Program-made: the position numbers and the translations under genes
Shown here: positions 16,678 to 24,610 of the stretch, piece after piece
Layout: each line of letters begins with the position of its first letter
Position numbering within the stretch: position 1 is the stretch's first letter
NCBI RefSeq assembly: GCF_014197245.1
Contig: NZ_JACIFF010000002.1
Coordinates: forward strand, 58,250 to 122,249
Direction of reading: 5' to 3'
DNA: 64,000 bases
Source: Neolewinella aquimaris
GTDB taxonomy: Bacteria > Bacteroidota > Bacteroidia > Chitinophagales > Saprospiraceae
The notes under the pieces: generated by a model
The model's input: only the letters and a program-made list of their open reading frames with translations
Told to the model about the DNA's origin: nothing
Databases searched by the model: none

Positions 16678-16751
16678 TGAGCCCCCAGGGGCTCGAACCC
16701 TGGACCCCCTCATTAAAAGTGAGGTGCTCTAGCCAGCTGAGCTAGGGGCTC
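16678..16751 (-). tRNA. tRNA-Lys (anticodon TTT)
   Basis: Cloverleaf read by eye on the minus strand: acceptor stem GAGCCCC/GGGGCTC, D arm AGCTCAGCTGG, anticodon stem CCTCA/TGAGG with loop CTTTTAA (anticodon TTT), T arm CCAGG-GTTCGAGC-CCTGG. CCA is not encoded. It has its own -7 box upstream and a terminator downstream. Confidence 0.95.
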
Positions 16752-16779
16752 TGGAGGTCGCTCTATTTCTAAAGCGACG

Positions 16780-16787
16780 CAAAGGTA
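16780..16787 (-). promoter_or_regulatory. -7 box TACCTTTG of tRNA-Lys
   Basis: Perfect TAnnTTTG on the minus strand, 29 bp from the mature tRNA 5' end. A TTTG lies 21 bp upstream as the -33 element, but it sits inside the arm of the rpsO terminator hairpin. Confidence 0.7.
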
Positions 16788-16788
16788 A

Positions 16789-16820
16789 GCACGGCGTTTC
16801 TACTTATGCAAACGCCGTGC
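16789..16820 (-). terminator. rpsO terminator hairpin
   Basis: Perfect 11-bp stem: GCACGGCGTTT (16789-16799) with AAACGCCGTGC (16810-16820) around a 10-nt loop. It follows the rpsO stop codon and directly precedes the tRNA-Lys -7 box. The T-tract after it is weak. Confidence 0.65.
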
Positions 16821-16839
16821 GAATAATCTTTGCAACTTC

Positions 16840-17115
16840 CTACTTACGGATGCCCAACTTAGCGATCAGCGAGCGGTACCCTTCCAGGTCCTTCCGCTTA
16901 AGGTAGTTGAGCATTTTACCGCGGCTGCCCACGAGGCTCAGCAGGGCCTTGCGGCTGCTGTGGTCCTTGGGGTGGTTGCGGAGGTGGTCCGAAAGGGACT
17001 TGATGCGGTAGGTGAACAGAGCGATCTGTCCTTCGGTGCTTCCGGTATTCTGAGCGGAGCCGCCGTATTCGGTGAAGATTTCATCCATCTTCTCCTGTGG
17101 GAGATAAACTGGCAT
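16840..17115 (-). CDS. rpsO: 30S ribosomal protein S15
   Basis: 91-residue small-subunit protein that binds 16S rRNA early in assembly. Recognised by [19 protein letters not shown], the [20 protein letters not shown] core and the YLKRKD motif near the C-terminus. The start is the ATG giving MPVYLPQ; an in-frame upstream extension is not conserved in the family. The leader of about 65 nt contains a small perfect hairpin (CTCCC/GGGAG, 17139-17152), which could serve S15 autoregulation; that is inference only. Monocistronic, with its own -7 box and terminator. Confidence 0.97.
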   Translation of the reverse strand: MPVYLPQEKMDEIFTEYGGSAQNTGSTEGQIALFTYRIKSLSDHLRNHPKDHSSRKALLSLVGSRGKMLNYLKRKDLEGYRSLIAKLGIRK

Positions 17116-17184
17116 AGTAAAGGCCTTTAGTAAATAGCCTCCCACGCGGGAGACCAATCAGTTAAAGCGAAAAATTTCGGGACG

Positions 17185-17192
17185 CAAAGGTA
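17185..17192 (-). promoter_or_regulatory. -7 box TACCTTTG of rpsO
   Basis: Perfect TAnnTTTG on the minus strand, 70 bp upstream of the rpsO start. The same octamer serves tRNA-Lys. Confidence 0.65.
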
Positions 17193-17267
17193 ATGATTAT
17201 TTAGTTGCTGATCACCGCCGACAAAGAAGACGGGAAAATGCGCCGCGCTTTTCCTACATTCAACCGT

Positions 17268-18710
17268 ATGAAACACCTGACTACCCTGCTATTAATCCTG
17301 TTTGCCTGCACCTGCGTCCCCGCCCAAACCTACGTCAGCGTGGAGGAGCAAGAAACGGTGACCGCCGCGCAACTGGGACTCATCCTGCCCATCGCCACCG
17401 AGTACGACGTAGTGAATTATAAAGTGCGCTACACGACCCTAGACGCGTTCAACCAACCGGATACGGCAAGCGGGCTGCTCTCCATCCCCAAAGATCGCAC
17501 CCTCCGCTTCCCCATGGCCGTCTACATGCACGGCACGGTCACGAATCGCGATGCGGTACCGAGCCGGCAGGGGACCGGAGAACGAACCCTGGTCAGTGCC
17601 CTGACCACCAGCGGCTACATCGTGGTGGCCCCGGACTACATCGGTCTGGGCGACAGCGACGGCTTCCACCCCTACGTCCACGCGGCCAGTGAATCTTCGG
17701 CCGGCCGCGACCTCATCCTGGCCGCGCAGCAGTGGATGGAGGAGCAGGAGATTGCCTTCAACGATCAGCTATTCGTCACCGGCTACAGCCAGGGGGGACA
17801 CGCCGTGCAGGCCCTGCACCGGGACATTCAGGCCGATCCGGGCCCTGACTCGCTGGTCGTGACCGCCGGCGCTCACCTCTCGGGCCCCTACAGCATCAGC
17901 GGCGTGATGCGGGAGGCAACCCTCTCCGAAGACCTTCCTACCCTACCGGGATACATTATCTATACCTATCTGAGCTACAACAACGTCTACGGCATCTACG
18001 ACAGCCTGGGCCAGGCCTTCGTGCAACCTTACCTCGACGTGATCAAGCAGTACAATGCCGAGGAGATCGACGGCAGCAGTTTCAACGCTGCACTGACCGA
18101 CCTGCTGGAAGAGAGGGACGAGCGGTTGATCGATATGTTCCGGGATTCGATCGGCCAGCAAATCGCCGACGACGATGACGACAGCCGTATCGTGCAGGCA
18201 CTCCGCGAAAACGACACCTACGAATGGGCTCCCTCCGCTCCAACCCTGCTGTACTACTGCACGGCCGACGAACAGGTACCCTTTCGCAATGCCATCGTAG
18301 CCGACAGCGTAATGCGTGCACTGGGCTCCACTACGGTGATCATTCAGTCGGGAGGAGAACGGACCCACGTCGGTTGCGTCCCCTTTGCTCTGCTCACCAC
18401 CCTAAACTTCTTCGATCAGTACGCTACCCGGGATGTGATCTCTTCGGTAGGGCGGCCGGTTCAACTTAACTCCTTCGGCGTCAGCCCGAACCCGGCCGGG
18501 ATCGGCACTCCCCTGCGCCTCACGGGACTATCCGCCGATGGCACTTACCCTTACGAGCTTTACGATGCGACCGGCAGAACCGTCCAACGTGGTTCCCTCG
18601 GATTGTCGCGCAGCCTGACCGTCGACGGGGGCGCCCGGACGGGAGTTCACCTGCTGCGGGTGACCCTGCCCGACGGAAATTTCGTGGTGCGCAGGGTGAT
18701 GCTTCGGTAG
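17268..18710 (+). CDS. Secreted alpha/beta hydrolase (lipase-like) with T9SS sorting domain
   Basis: 480 residues from the ATG giving MKHLTTLLL, which starts a clear signal peptide ending near VPAQ. It has the alpha/beta-hydrolase fold: oxyanion-region VYMHGTV, nucleophile elbow GYSQGGHA (Ser near residue 170), and a late His in THVGCVPF near residue 365; YYCTADEQVPF supplies the likely Asp. The pattern resembles secretory lipases and cell-surface esterases. The last 75 residues form a T9SS sorting domain starting at FGVSPNPAG and ending RRVMLR. Expected location: cell surface or secreted. The substrate is not assignable. Confidence 0.85.
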   Translation: MKHLTTLLLILFACTCVPAQTYVSVEEQETVTAAQLGLILPIATEYDVVNYKVRYTTLDAFNQPDTASGLLSIPKDRTLRFPMAVYMHGTVTNRDAVPSRQGTGERTLVSALTTSGYIVVAPDYIGLGDSDGFHPYVHAASESSAGRDLILAAQQWMEEQEIAFNDQLFVTGYSQGGHAVQALHRDIQADPGPDSLVVTAGAHLSGPYSISGVMREATLSEDLPTLPGYIIYTYLSYNNVYGIYDSLGQAFVQPYLDVIKQYNAEEIDGSSFNAALTDLLEERDERLIDMFRDSIGQQIADDDDDSRIVQALRENDTYEWAPSAPTLLYYCTADEQVPFRNAIVADSVMRALGSTTVIIQSGGERTHVGCVPFALLTTLNFFDQYATRDVISSVGRPVQLNSFGVSPNPAGIGTPLRLTGLSADGTYPYELYDATGRTVQRGSLGLSRSLTVDGGARTGVHLLRVTLPDGNFVVRRVMLR

Positions 18711-18732
18711 CGGGGCCCTTACCTTGGCCCGC

Positions 18733-19182
18733 ATGAACGTACAGATACGCCAGGGTACCGCCGAAGATTTGCCCGCCGTCCACCACCTGGTGGGCGAACT
18801 GGCCCGCTTCGAACGTGCTTTCGACAGCTTTACCGCCACCATCGAAGATTACCGGGCCGACTTTGAGGAAAAGTTTTTCCACATGATCGTCGCCGAAGAC
18901 ATGGGCAGCGGCAAGATTATCGGGATGGCACTCTATAACTTTGTCTACAGCACCTGGAAGGGACGCATGATCTACCTCGAAGACTTCGTCGTCGACCCGG
19001 ACTACCGCAGCCACGGCATCGGGCGGCGGCTGTGGGACGTACTAAAGGAACGCGGGCGGGAACGCGGGTGCCGGCTAATGAAGTGGCAGGTGCTCGACTG
19101 GAACACCGACGCCATCCGGTTCTATAAAGCTCAGGAAGCCACCATCGAAGACGAGTGGCTGAACGGAAAGCTGACCCTCTGA
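18733..19182 (+). CDS. GNAT family N-acetyltransferase (SSAT-like)
   Basis: 149 residues. Acetyl-CoA-binding motif RSHGIGRRLWDVL near residues 98-110. The segment YSTWKGRMIYLEDFVVDPDY and the ending DEWLNGKL closely resemble diamine/spermidine N1-acetyltransferases and thialysine acetyltransferases. An ATG start at 18733 is preferred over the TTG three codons upstream. It sits 22 bp after the hydrolase gene and meets the convergent prenyl-synthase gene with 1 bp between stops. Confidence 0.88.
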   Translation: MNVQIRQGTAEDLPAVHHLVGELARFERAFDSFTATIEDYRADFEEKFFHMIVAEDMGSGKIIGMALYNFVYSTWKGRMIYLEDFVVDPDYRSHGIGRRLWDVLKERGRERGCRLMKWQVLDWNTDAIRFYKAQEATIEDEWLNGKLTL

Positions 19183-19183
19183 C

Positions 19184-20182
19184 CTAATTATCGCGGCTGA
19201 GCAATTCCTCCGTTAGCTGACGTAGGGCATCTTTCCACGCGGCGTCGCCATTCACCGCGGCCAGGTGGGCGTAGGCTTCCTTCTGGAATTGATCGCGCAA
19301 CTCGGCCACGAGGCGGGGAATATCGCGCAGGCGCATCAGTTCCGTCACGCGGGCCACTTTGGGTGCGGGATCCTCGGGTGAGTGACTGAACCATTCGACC
19401 AGTTCGCCCCGCTGCGTCTCGTCGAGACTTTCCAGGGTCTTGATGTACAGGAAGGTCTTCTTGTTTCGGATGATGTCGTTGCCGGTGAGTTTACCGGTCT
19501 GCTTACCGTCGCCGAAGGTGTCGAGCAGGTCGTCGTGCAACTGAAAGGCCAGCCCGGTGAGGCGACCGAAGGCGTAGAGGTGATCGGCATCCTCGCGACC
19601 GGCACCGGCGGAGAGCGCACCCATTTCCAGGGCACCGCCGAGGAGAACGGCGGTTTTTAACTCGATCATGTCAAGGTACTCCTCGATGGTCACGTGGCTG
19701 CGCAACTCAAAATCGACGTCGAATTGCTGCCCCTCACAGACGCCCGTCGCGATCCGGTTAAAGGTGCACAACAGATCGTGGGTACGTCGCTTGTCGGGGG
19801 CGCCGCAGAGGTGAGCGTAGGCCTGGATGAGCATTAGGTCGCCGCTGAGAATGGCGGTATTGACGTCCCACTTTTCGTGCACCGTGGGATTGCCCCGCCG
19901 CAGGGGACTGGCGTCCATAATATCGTCGTGCAGCAGGGTGAAATTGTGGAAGGTCTCTACGGCCAGGGCGACCGGCATGCCGGCGGTGAGTTCCTCGTCG
20001 TCGCCGAACATGCGGGCGGCGATCAGGGCCAGCAGGGGGCGCACCCGTTTGCCGCCGATGCCCATGATGTAGGAGATGGGTTCGTACAGTCCGCGGGGTT
20101 CACGGCTCGTGGACGATTCCCGTAGGCGTTGGAGGAAGCGGTCGCGAAGCTCGGCGACGGGGTGGCGGGTTGGCGGGGGCAT
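19184..20182 (-). CDS. Polyprenyl diphosphate synthase
   Basis: Trans-isoprenyl diphosphate synthase, 332 residues, head-to-tail condensation of IPP with allylic diphosphates. Both aspartate-rich motifs are intact: LLHDDIMDASPLRRG (first, near residue 90) and QLHDDLLDTFGD (second, near residue 217), with GKRVRPLL near the N-terminus. The Phe five residues before the first motif favours a short C15-C20 product, probably farnesyl or geranylgeranyl diphosphate; product length is inferred. Monocistronic with a perfect -7 box 26 bp upstream. Confidence 0.92.
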   Translation of the reverse strand: MPPPTRHPVAELRDRFLQRLRESSTSREPRGLYEPISYIMGIGGKRVRPLLALIAARMFGDDEELTAGMPVALAVETFHNFTLLHDDIMDASPLRRGNPTVHEKWDVNTAILSGDLMLIQAYAHLCGAPDKRRTHDLLCTFNRIATGVCEGQQFDVDFELRSHVTIEEYLDMIELKTAVLLGGALEMGALSAGAGREDADHLYAFGRLTGLAFQLHDDLLDTFGDGKQTGKLTGNDIIRNKKTFLYIKTLESLDETQRGELVEWFSHSPEDPAPKVARVTELMRLRDIPRLVAELRDQFQKEAYAHLAAVNGDAAWKDALRQLTEELLSRDN

Positions 20183-20207
20183 GCGGGGCTTAAATTATTC
20201 GGTCCGG

Positions 20208-20215
20208 CAAACATA
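20208..20215 (-). promoter_or_regulatory. -7 box TATGTTTG of the prenyl synthase gene
   Basis: Perfect TAnnTTTG on the minus strand, 26 bp upstream of the start codon. Confidence 0.6.
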
Positions 20216-20338
20216 CGAAGAAGGCGCTCCGGGCGAAATGCGCGGCGGCATGAACCAAGCCCCTCCCTCCAACGTCCTACTACCTGATTACCCGATTTGA
20301 ATCACCTGCGATCCGCACCGGCTTCCACCTAAGTTGTT

Positions 20339-21313
20339 ATGTACGACCTCATCATCATCGGCGGCGGCCCTTCCGGCATCAATGCCGCCATCAGCGCCAA
20401 ACGTGCCGGCCTGGAGTACCTCATCATCGAGAAGGGGGTGATCGCGAACAGCCTGTTCCACTTCCCCATCAACATGACCTTCTTCAGCACTTCGCTGAAA
20501 CTCGAAATACAGAATACCCCCTTCATCAGCCACCTCGACAAGCCCACCCGCACCGAGGCGCTGGAGTATTACCGCCGGCTGATCCAGCACTTCGACCTGC
20601 AAATCAAGCTGTACGAAACCGTGGAGAGTATGGACCAACTAGTGGACGGGGGGTACCGGGTGCATACCGACAAGGGCGACTACGCCACCCGCAACGTGGT
20701 AGTGGCAACGGGCTTTTACGACACGCCCCGTAGCATGGAGGTTCCCGGCGAGGACCTGCCCAAGGTGCTCCACTACTACAACGATCCCCACGCTTACATC
20801 GGACAACGCGTGCTGGTGGTGGGAGCGGCGAATTCAGCCTGCGACGCCGCCCTGGAGTGTTACCGCAAGGGAGCCAAAGTGACCATGGCCGTGCGCGGAA
20901 ACGAGATCAACGACCGCGTGAAGTACTGGATCAAACCCGACATTGAAAACCGCATTAAGGAAGGCAGCATTACCGCCTACTTTAATACTACGGTAAGGGA
21001 GATCCGCGCCACTGAGGTCGTGCTCGACACCCCCGACGGTCCCATCACCCTGCCGAACGACTTCATGCTGGCCATGACCGGCTACGAACCGAACTACGCC
21101 CTCTTCGAGCGGCTCGGCCTACCCGTGGAGCCTACCGATGCCTGCAAACCGGTCTTCGACCCCGATACGTTGGAAACAATCCTACCGGGGGTGTACATGG
21201 CGGGCGTGGCGTGCGCCGGCAAGCAAACCAGCAAACTTTTTATTGAAAACACCCGGGACCACGGGGACATCATCGTGGAGGGTATCACCAAGCGCACCGC
21301 TTCAGCCCATTAA
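20339..21313 (+). CDS. ypdA: YpdA-type flavoprotein (putative bacillithiol disulfide reductase)
   Basis: 324 residues. FAD site IIGGGPSGINAA (residues 6-17), NADPH site VLVVGAANSACDAA near residue 160, and the characteristic YpdA stretch NMTFFSTS near residue 45. Unlike thioredoxin reductases it has no CxxC. Members reduce oxidised bacillithiol with NADPH; whether this organism makes bacillithiol is not shown here. It is followed 45 bp later by another flavin disulfide-reductase-like gene and then the PolX-like gene, likely one operon. Confidence 0.88.
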   Translation: MYDLIIIGGGPSGINAAISAKRAGLEYLIIEKGVIANSLFHFPINMTFFSTSLKLEIQNTPFISHLDKPTRTEALEYYRRLIQHFDLQIKLYETVESMDQLVDGGYRVHTDKGDYATRNVVVATGFYDTPRSMEVPGEDLPKVLHYYNDPHAYIGQRVLVVGAANSACDAALECYRKGAKVTMAVRGNEINDRVKYWIKPDIENRIKEGSITAYFNTTVREIRATEVVLDTPDGPITLPNDFMLAMTGYEPNYALFERLGLPVEPTDACKPVFDPDTLETILPGVYMAGVACAGKQTSKLFIENTRDHGDIIVEGITKRTASAH

Positions 21314-21358
21314 TTTGGGCGGGAACGCAGGTGCAGTGCATACGTAAATTAGCAAAGA

Positions 21359-22723
21359 ATGTCAACTAAGGAGTACGATGTAATCGTTGTCGGAGCCGGC
21401 AATGCAGGGCAATCCGTAGCCACTGCCGCGGCGGAAGCGGGAAAATCGGTCGCCATCACCGAAGGCCGCGACTACGGCGGCACCTGTCCGCTCCGGGGGT
21501 GCGATCCGAAACTCGTACTCCACGCTGTCGCGGAAACCGTCCACCGGTTCCACAACCTACGGGGCAAGGGCTTTACCGACGAGCCGGGCTTCTCCTGGCC
21601 CGACCTGATGGCCTGGAAGCGAACCTTCACCGAACCCATTCCGCCCAAGAGTCAGGAAAAAATGCGGGAGAACGGCGTAGAGGTATACGAGAGCTACGCC
21701 ACCTTTACCGACGACCACACCCTCCGGCTCGAGGACGACCTTAGCATCCGGGGTAAGACCATCGTCCTGGCTACCGGAATGCGCCCGACGCCCCTCGATT
21801 TTCCCGGCAGCGAGCACCTGCTTACCAGCGACGACTTCCTCGACATGGATGACCTGCCGGAAGAGATGATCGTCATCGGCGGCGGCTACATCGGTACCGA
21901 AACCTCCCAGATCAGCCACGCGCTGGGTTGCCGGGTAACCGTGATCGTCAGCGATGAGGTGCCCCTCAGCAAGTTTGACCACGACCTGGCCGATATGCTA
22001 CGGAAGGCATCCGAGGAAAGGGGCATCAAGTTTCACCTCAACAGCAAGGCCGGAGCCGTGCGCAAGGTCGGAAACCGCTTCGAGGTGGACATCGAAAATA
22101 AGGAAGGGCAAAAGTCCACCCTAACCACCGACCGGGTGATCCACTGCGCGGGGCGCGTCCCGAACATCGACAAGCTCGATCTGGAAGCCGCCGGCGTGAA
22201 GTACGACAAGAAAAAAGGCATCGCCGTGGACGGCAAGCTGCGGACGAATCTGCCTCACGTATACGCCCTGGGCGACTGCGCCGACAGTGGCCTTCCCCTC
22301 TCCCCGGTAGCCAGTTATGCCGGGAGCGTGCTGAGTGATATGCTGTTCGACGATCGGGAACGGGAGATATCCTACTTCCCCCTGCCCACTGTCGCCTTCT
22401 CCCTGCCCGGCATGGCGGCCGTGGGCATGACGGCCGACGAGGCAAAAGAAGCCCGGAAGGAAGGACGCGAGATTACCGAACGCTTCGCCGATGCAACGGA
22501 CTGGTACCACGCCCGTCACCTCGGTAGCCCGGTGTTTGCCTATAAAATATTCATCGATGAGAAGGAAGACCGGATTCTCGGTGCCCACCTGCTCGGTCCG
22601 AACGTCACGGAACTGATCAACCTGTTCTACCTCGCCATCAGCGAAAAAACCCGTATTTCCGCGCTGAAGCAGCTGATTTTTGCCTATCCTACGGCCGCCT
22701 CCACCCTCAAATCGATGCTTTAA
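21359..22723 (+). CDS. Pyridine-nucleotide-disulfide oxidoreductase-like flavoprotein lacking the C-terminal His
   Basis: 454 residues with the glutathione-reductase fold. FAD site VVGAGNAGQSVA near the N-terminus, redox-active cysteine pair in GGTCPLRGCDPK (CxxxxC), NAD(P)H site VIGGGYIGTETS near residue 180, and the second FAD motif VYALGDCADSG near residue 303. In this fold the C-terminal segment normally carries a His-Glu catalytic pair in HPTxxE; here it reads AYPTAASTL, so both residues are replaced. A disulfide substrate is therefore doubtful; a quinone, metal or thiol-independent role is possible. Between ypdA and the PolX-like gene. Confidence 0.87.
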   Translation: MSTKEYDVIVVGAGNAGQSVATAAAEAGKSVAITEGRDYGGTCPLRGCDPKLVLHAVAETVHRFHNLRGKGFTDEPGFSWPDLMAWKRTFTEPIPPKSQEKMRENGVEVYESYATFTDDHTLRLEDDLSIRGKTIVLATGMRPTPLDFPGSEHLLTSDDFLDMDDLPEEMIVIGGGYIGTETSQISHALGCRVTVIVSDEVPLSKFDHDLADMLRKASEERGIKFHLNSKAGAVRKVGNRFEVDIENKEGQKSTLTTDRVIHCAGRVPNIDKLDLEAAGVKYDKKKGIAVDGKLRTNLPHVYALGDCADSGLPLSPVASYAGSVLSDMLFDDREREISYFPLPTVAFSLPGMAAVGMTADEAKEARKEGREITERFADATDWYHARHLGSPVFAYKIFIDEKEDRILGAHLLGPNVTELINLFYLAISEKTRISALKQLIFAYPTAASTLKSML

Positions 22724-22728
22724 GGCCT

Positions 22729-24384
22729 ATGACCAACCCCGAAATCGCCCGTCACTTTCGCGAACTGGGTAAGCTGATGGAACTGCACGGAGACAATCCG
22801 TTCAAGATCCGCTCCTACACCAATGCCTACAACAAACTGCGCAAGGACGAGCGCGATCTGGCGGGGATGTCCGAAGCGGAATTGCAGAAGCTGGAGGGCG
22901 TAGGCAAGGCCATCGCCGGCAAGATCCACGAACTGGCCACCACGGGGAAGATGGAAACGCTGGAAAAGTGGCGGGAAAAAACCCCCGAGGGCGTCCGTGA
23001 AATGCTGCACATTAGCGGCTTTGGCCCCAAAAAAGTGAAGGCAGTCTGGGACGGACTGGGGGTTACCACCGTGGGCCAGCTGCTCTACGCCATCAACGAA
23101 AACCGGCTTATCGAGCTAAAGGGCTTCGGACTTAAAACTCAGGAAAGCCTCAAGCAGAAACTGGAATTTCTGCAACGCAGCCGCGGCCGCTTCCTCTACC
23201 CCACGATGGCTTTGGCCGCGACGGCCCTGTTGGAACAGCTTCGGAATATCTTCCCTGACGAACGCTTTGAGCCGACGGGTGAGTTGCGGCGCTGTGGTCC
23301 TACCCTATCCGCCTTGCACTTGCTGACGACCCTTGCGCCCGCGCGTGCCGCCCAAATTCCCGGCCTACAGGTGCGCGAAGCGACGGACGACCGGACGGTG
23401 GCCGAAGTGGATGAGATACCCGTAATTCTACAGCACTGTAGCCCGGAAAATTTTGGGAGCAAGCAGTTTCGGTACACGGGGAGCAAAGATTTTTTGCGCT
23501 CCTTCGTAGCGCGGTTTCCCGGCCTAGATTTTTCGGGCCTGCCCGACGAAAGTGAGGTTTTTGCGCGGGCGCAGGTGCAGTGGATCCCACCGGAAATGCG
23601 GGAGGGTGAATGGGCGATCGATCTGGCCCGGGAGAATTCCCTGCCGGTGTTGATCGAGGAGAGCGACGTGCGTGGGGTGGTACACAGTCACTCTACGTAT
23701 AGCGACGGCATACACAGCGTACGCGAGATGGCCCTGGCGGCCCGGGAGCGCGGCTACGAGTACCTGGTGATGAGCGACCACTCCCAGGCGGCCTTCTACG
23801 CCAACGGACTGAAGGAAGATCGCGTAAGGGAACAGTGGAAAGAGGTCGACGCCCTAAACCGGGAGCTGGCCCCCTTCCGTATACTGAAGAGTATCGAATG
23901 CGATATTCTGAGCGACGGTAGCCTGGATTACGACGACGAACTGCGAAAGGGGTTCGACCTGATCATTGCTTCCGTTCACAGTACCCTTAATATGGATGAG
24001 GAGCGGGCCACCGAGCGACTGCTGGCGGCGATCCGGAATCCGGACACCGATATTCTCGGCCACCCGACCGGGCGACTGCTGCTGAGCCGGGAGGGTTACC
24101 CGATCGATCACCGGCGGGTGATCGACGCCTGTGCCGAACACCGGGTGGCGATCGAGTTGAACGCCAATCCGTACCGGCTTGACCTCGACTGGTCGTGGAT
24201 CCCCTACGCCGTTGAACGCGGCGTGCTGATCAGCATCAACCCCGATGCGCACGCCACCGGGGGCATCGACGACATCCGTTTCGGCGTGCTGGCGGCACGT
24301 AAGGGGGGGCTTACGGCGGCAAATTGCCTCAACGCTTATGGTTGCCAGGAAATGCTGGCTAAACTTGGTCGTTTGCCGTCATAA
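22729..24384 (+). CDS. PolX-like protein: HhH plus PHP domains, degenerate polymerase domain
   Basis: 551 residues with the layout of bacterial family X polymerase. N-terminal 8-kDa/HhH region (residues 1-145: DNPFKIRSYTNAY, LEGVGKAIAGKI, ISGFGPKKVKAVW, LKGFGLKTQES). The polymerase palm is reduced and its signature is altered: the usual GS-LRR...GDID reads TGELRRCGPTLSALHLL near residues 183-200, so the metal-binding aspartates are Ala and His. The C-terminal PHP domain is intact (HSHSTYSDG from residue 319, SDHS, IECDIL, SVHS, GHPTGRLL, NPDAHA), so a 3'-5' exonuclease or AP-endonuclease role in base excision repair is more likely than synthesis. It starts 5 bp after the previous gene. Confidence 0.9.
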   Translation: MTNPEIARHFRELGKLMELHGDNPFKIRSYTNAYNKLRKDERDLAGMSEAELQKLEGVGKAIAGKIHELATTGKMETLEKWREKTPEGVREMLHISGFGPKKVKAVWDGLGVTTVGQLLYAINENRLIELKGFGLKTQESLKQKLEFLQRSRGRFLYPTMALAATALLEQLRNIFPDERFEPTGELRRCGPTLSALHLLTTLAPARAAQIPGLQVREATDDRTVAEVDEIPVILQHCSPENFGSKQFRYTGSKDFLRSFVARFPGLDFSGLPDESEVFARAQVQWIPPEMREGEWAIDLARENSLPVLIEESDVRGVVHSHSTYSDGIHSVREMALAARERGYEYLVMSDHSQAAFYANGLKEDRVREQWKEVDALNRELAPFRILKSIECDILSDGSLDYDDELRKGFDLIIASVHSTLNMDEERATERLLAAIRNPDTDILGHPTGRLLLSREGYPIDHRRVIDACAEHRVAIELNANPYRLDLDWSWIPYAVERGVLISINPDAHATGGIDDIRFGVLAARKGGLTAANCLNAYGCQEMLAKLGRLPS

Positions 24385-24419
24385 TCTTCGGATGGTGCCG
24401 TAGACTCGATTGATCTGCC

Positions 24420-24427
24420 TATATTTG
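24420..24427 (+). promoter_or_regulatory. -7 box TATATTTG of the SusC/SusD operon
   Basis: Perfect TAnnTTTG, about 185 bp upstream of the susC start codon. The leader of roughly 175 nt is long for this window and could carry regulation; no riboswitch motif was recognised in it. Confidence 0.6.
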
Positions 24428-24610
24428 CGCCCCGGTCGTTGTTCCGACAATTATCTTCTCTATCCGTAAGTGCGGGCAGCGAAAAGATGGCCAATTCAGT
24501 TTTAGGGGAAATCGAAGACAGAATAATCAACTAGTAGACCAATTTTTCGCCCTTTCGGATGTCGAACCCGGTCCACCAAATCACCAACTTTTTTTTCAAC
24601 AATCCATAGT

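Noticed and set aside
15683-16732. 349-codon open frame on the plus strand across the NYN gene and into tRNA-Lys
   Set aside because: Runs through a tRNA and opposes a conserved gene with its own promoter; coding sequence not protein-like.
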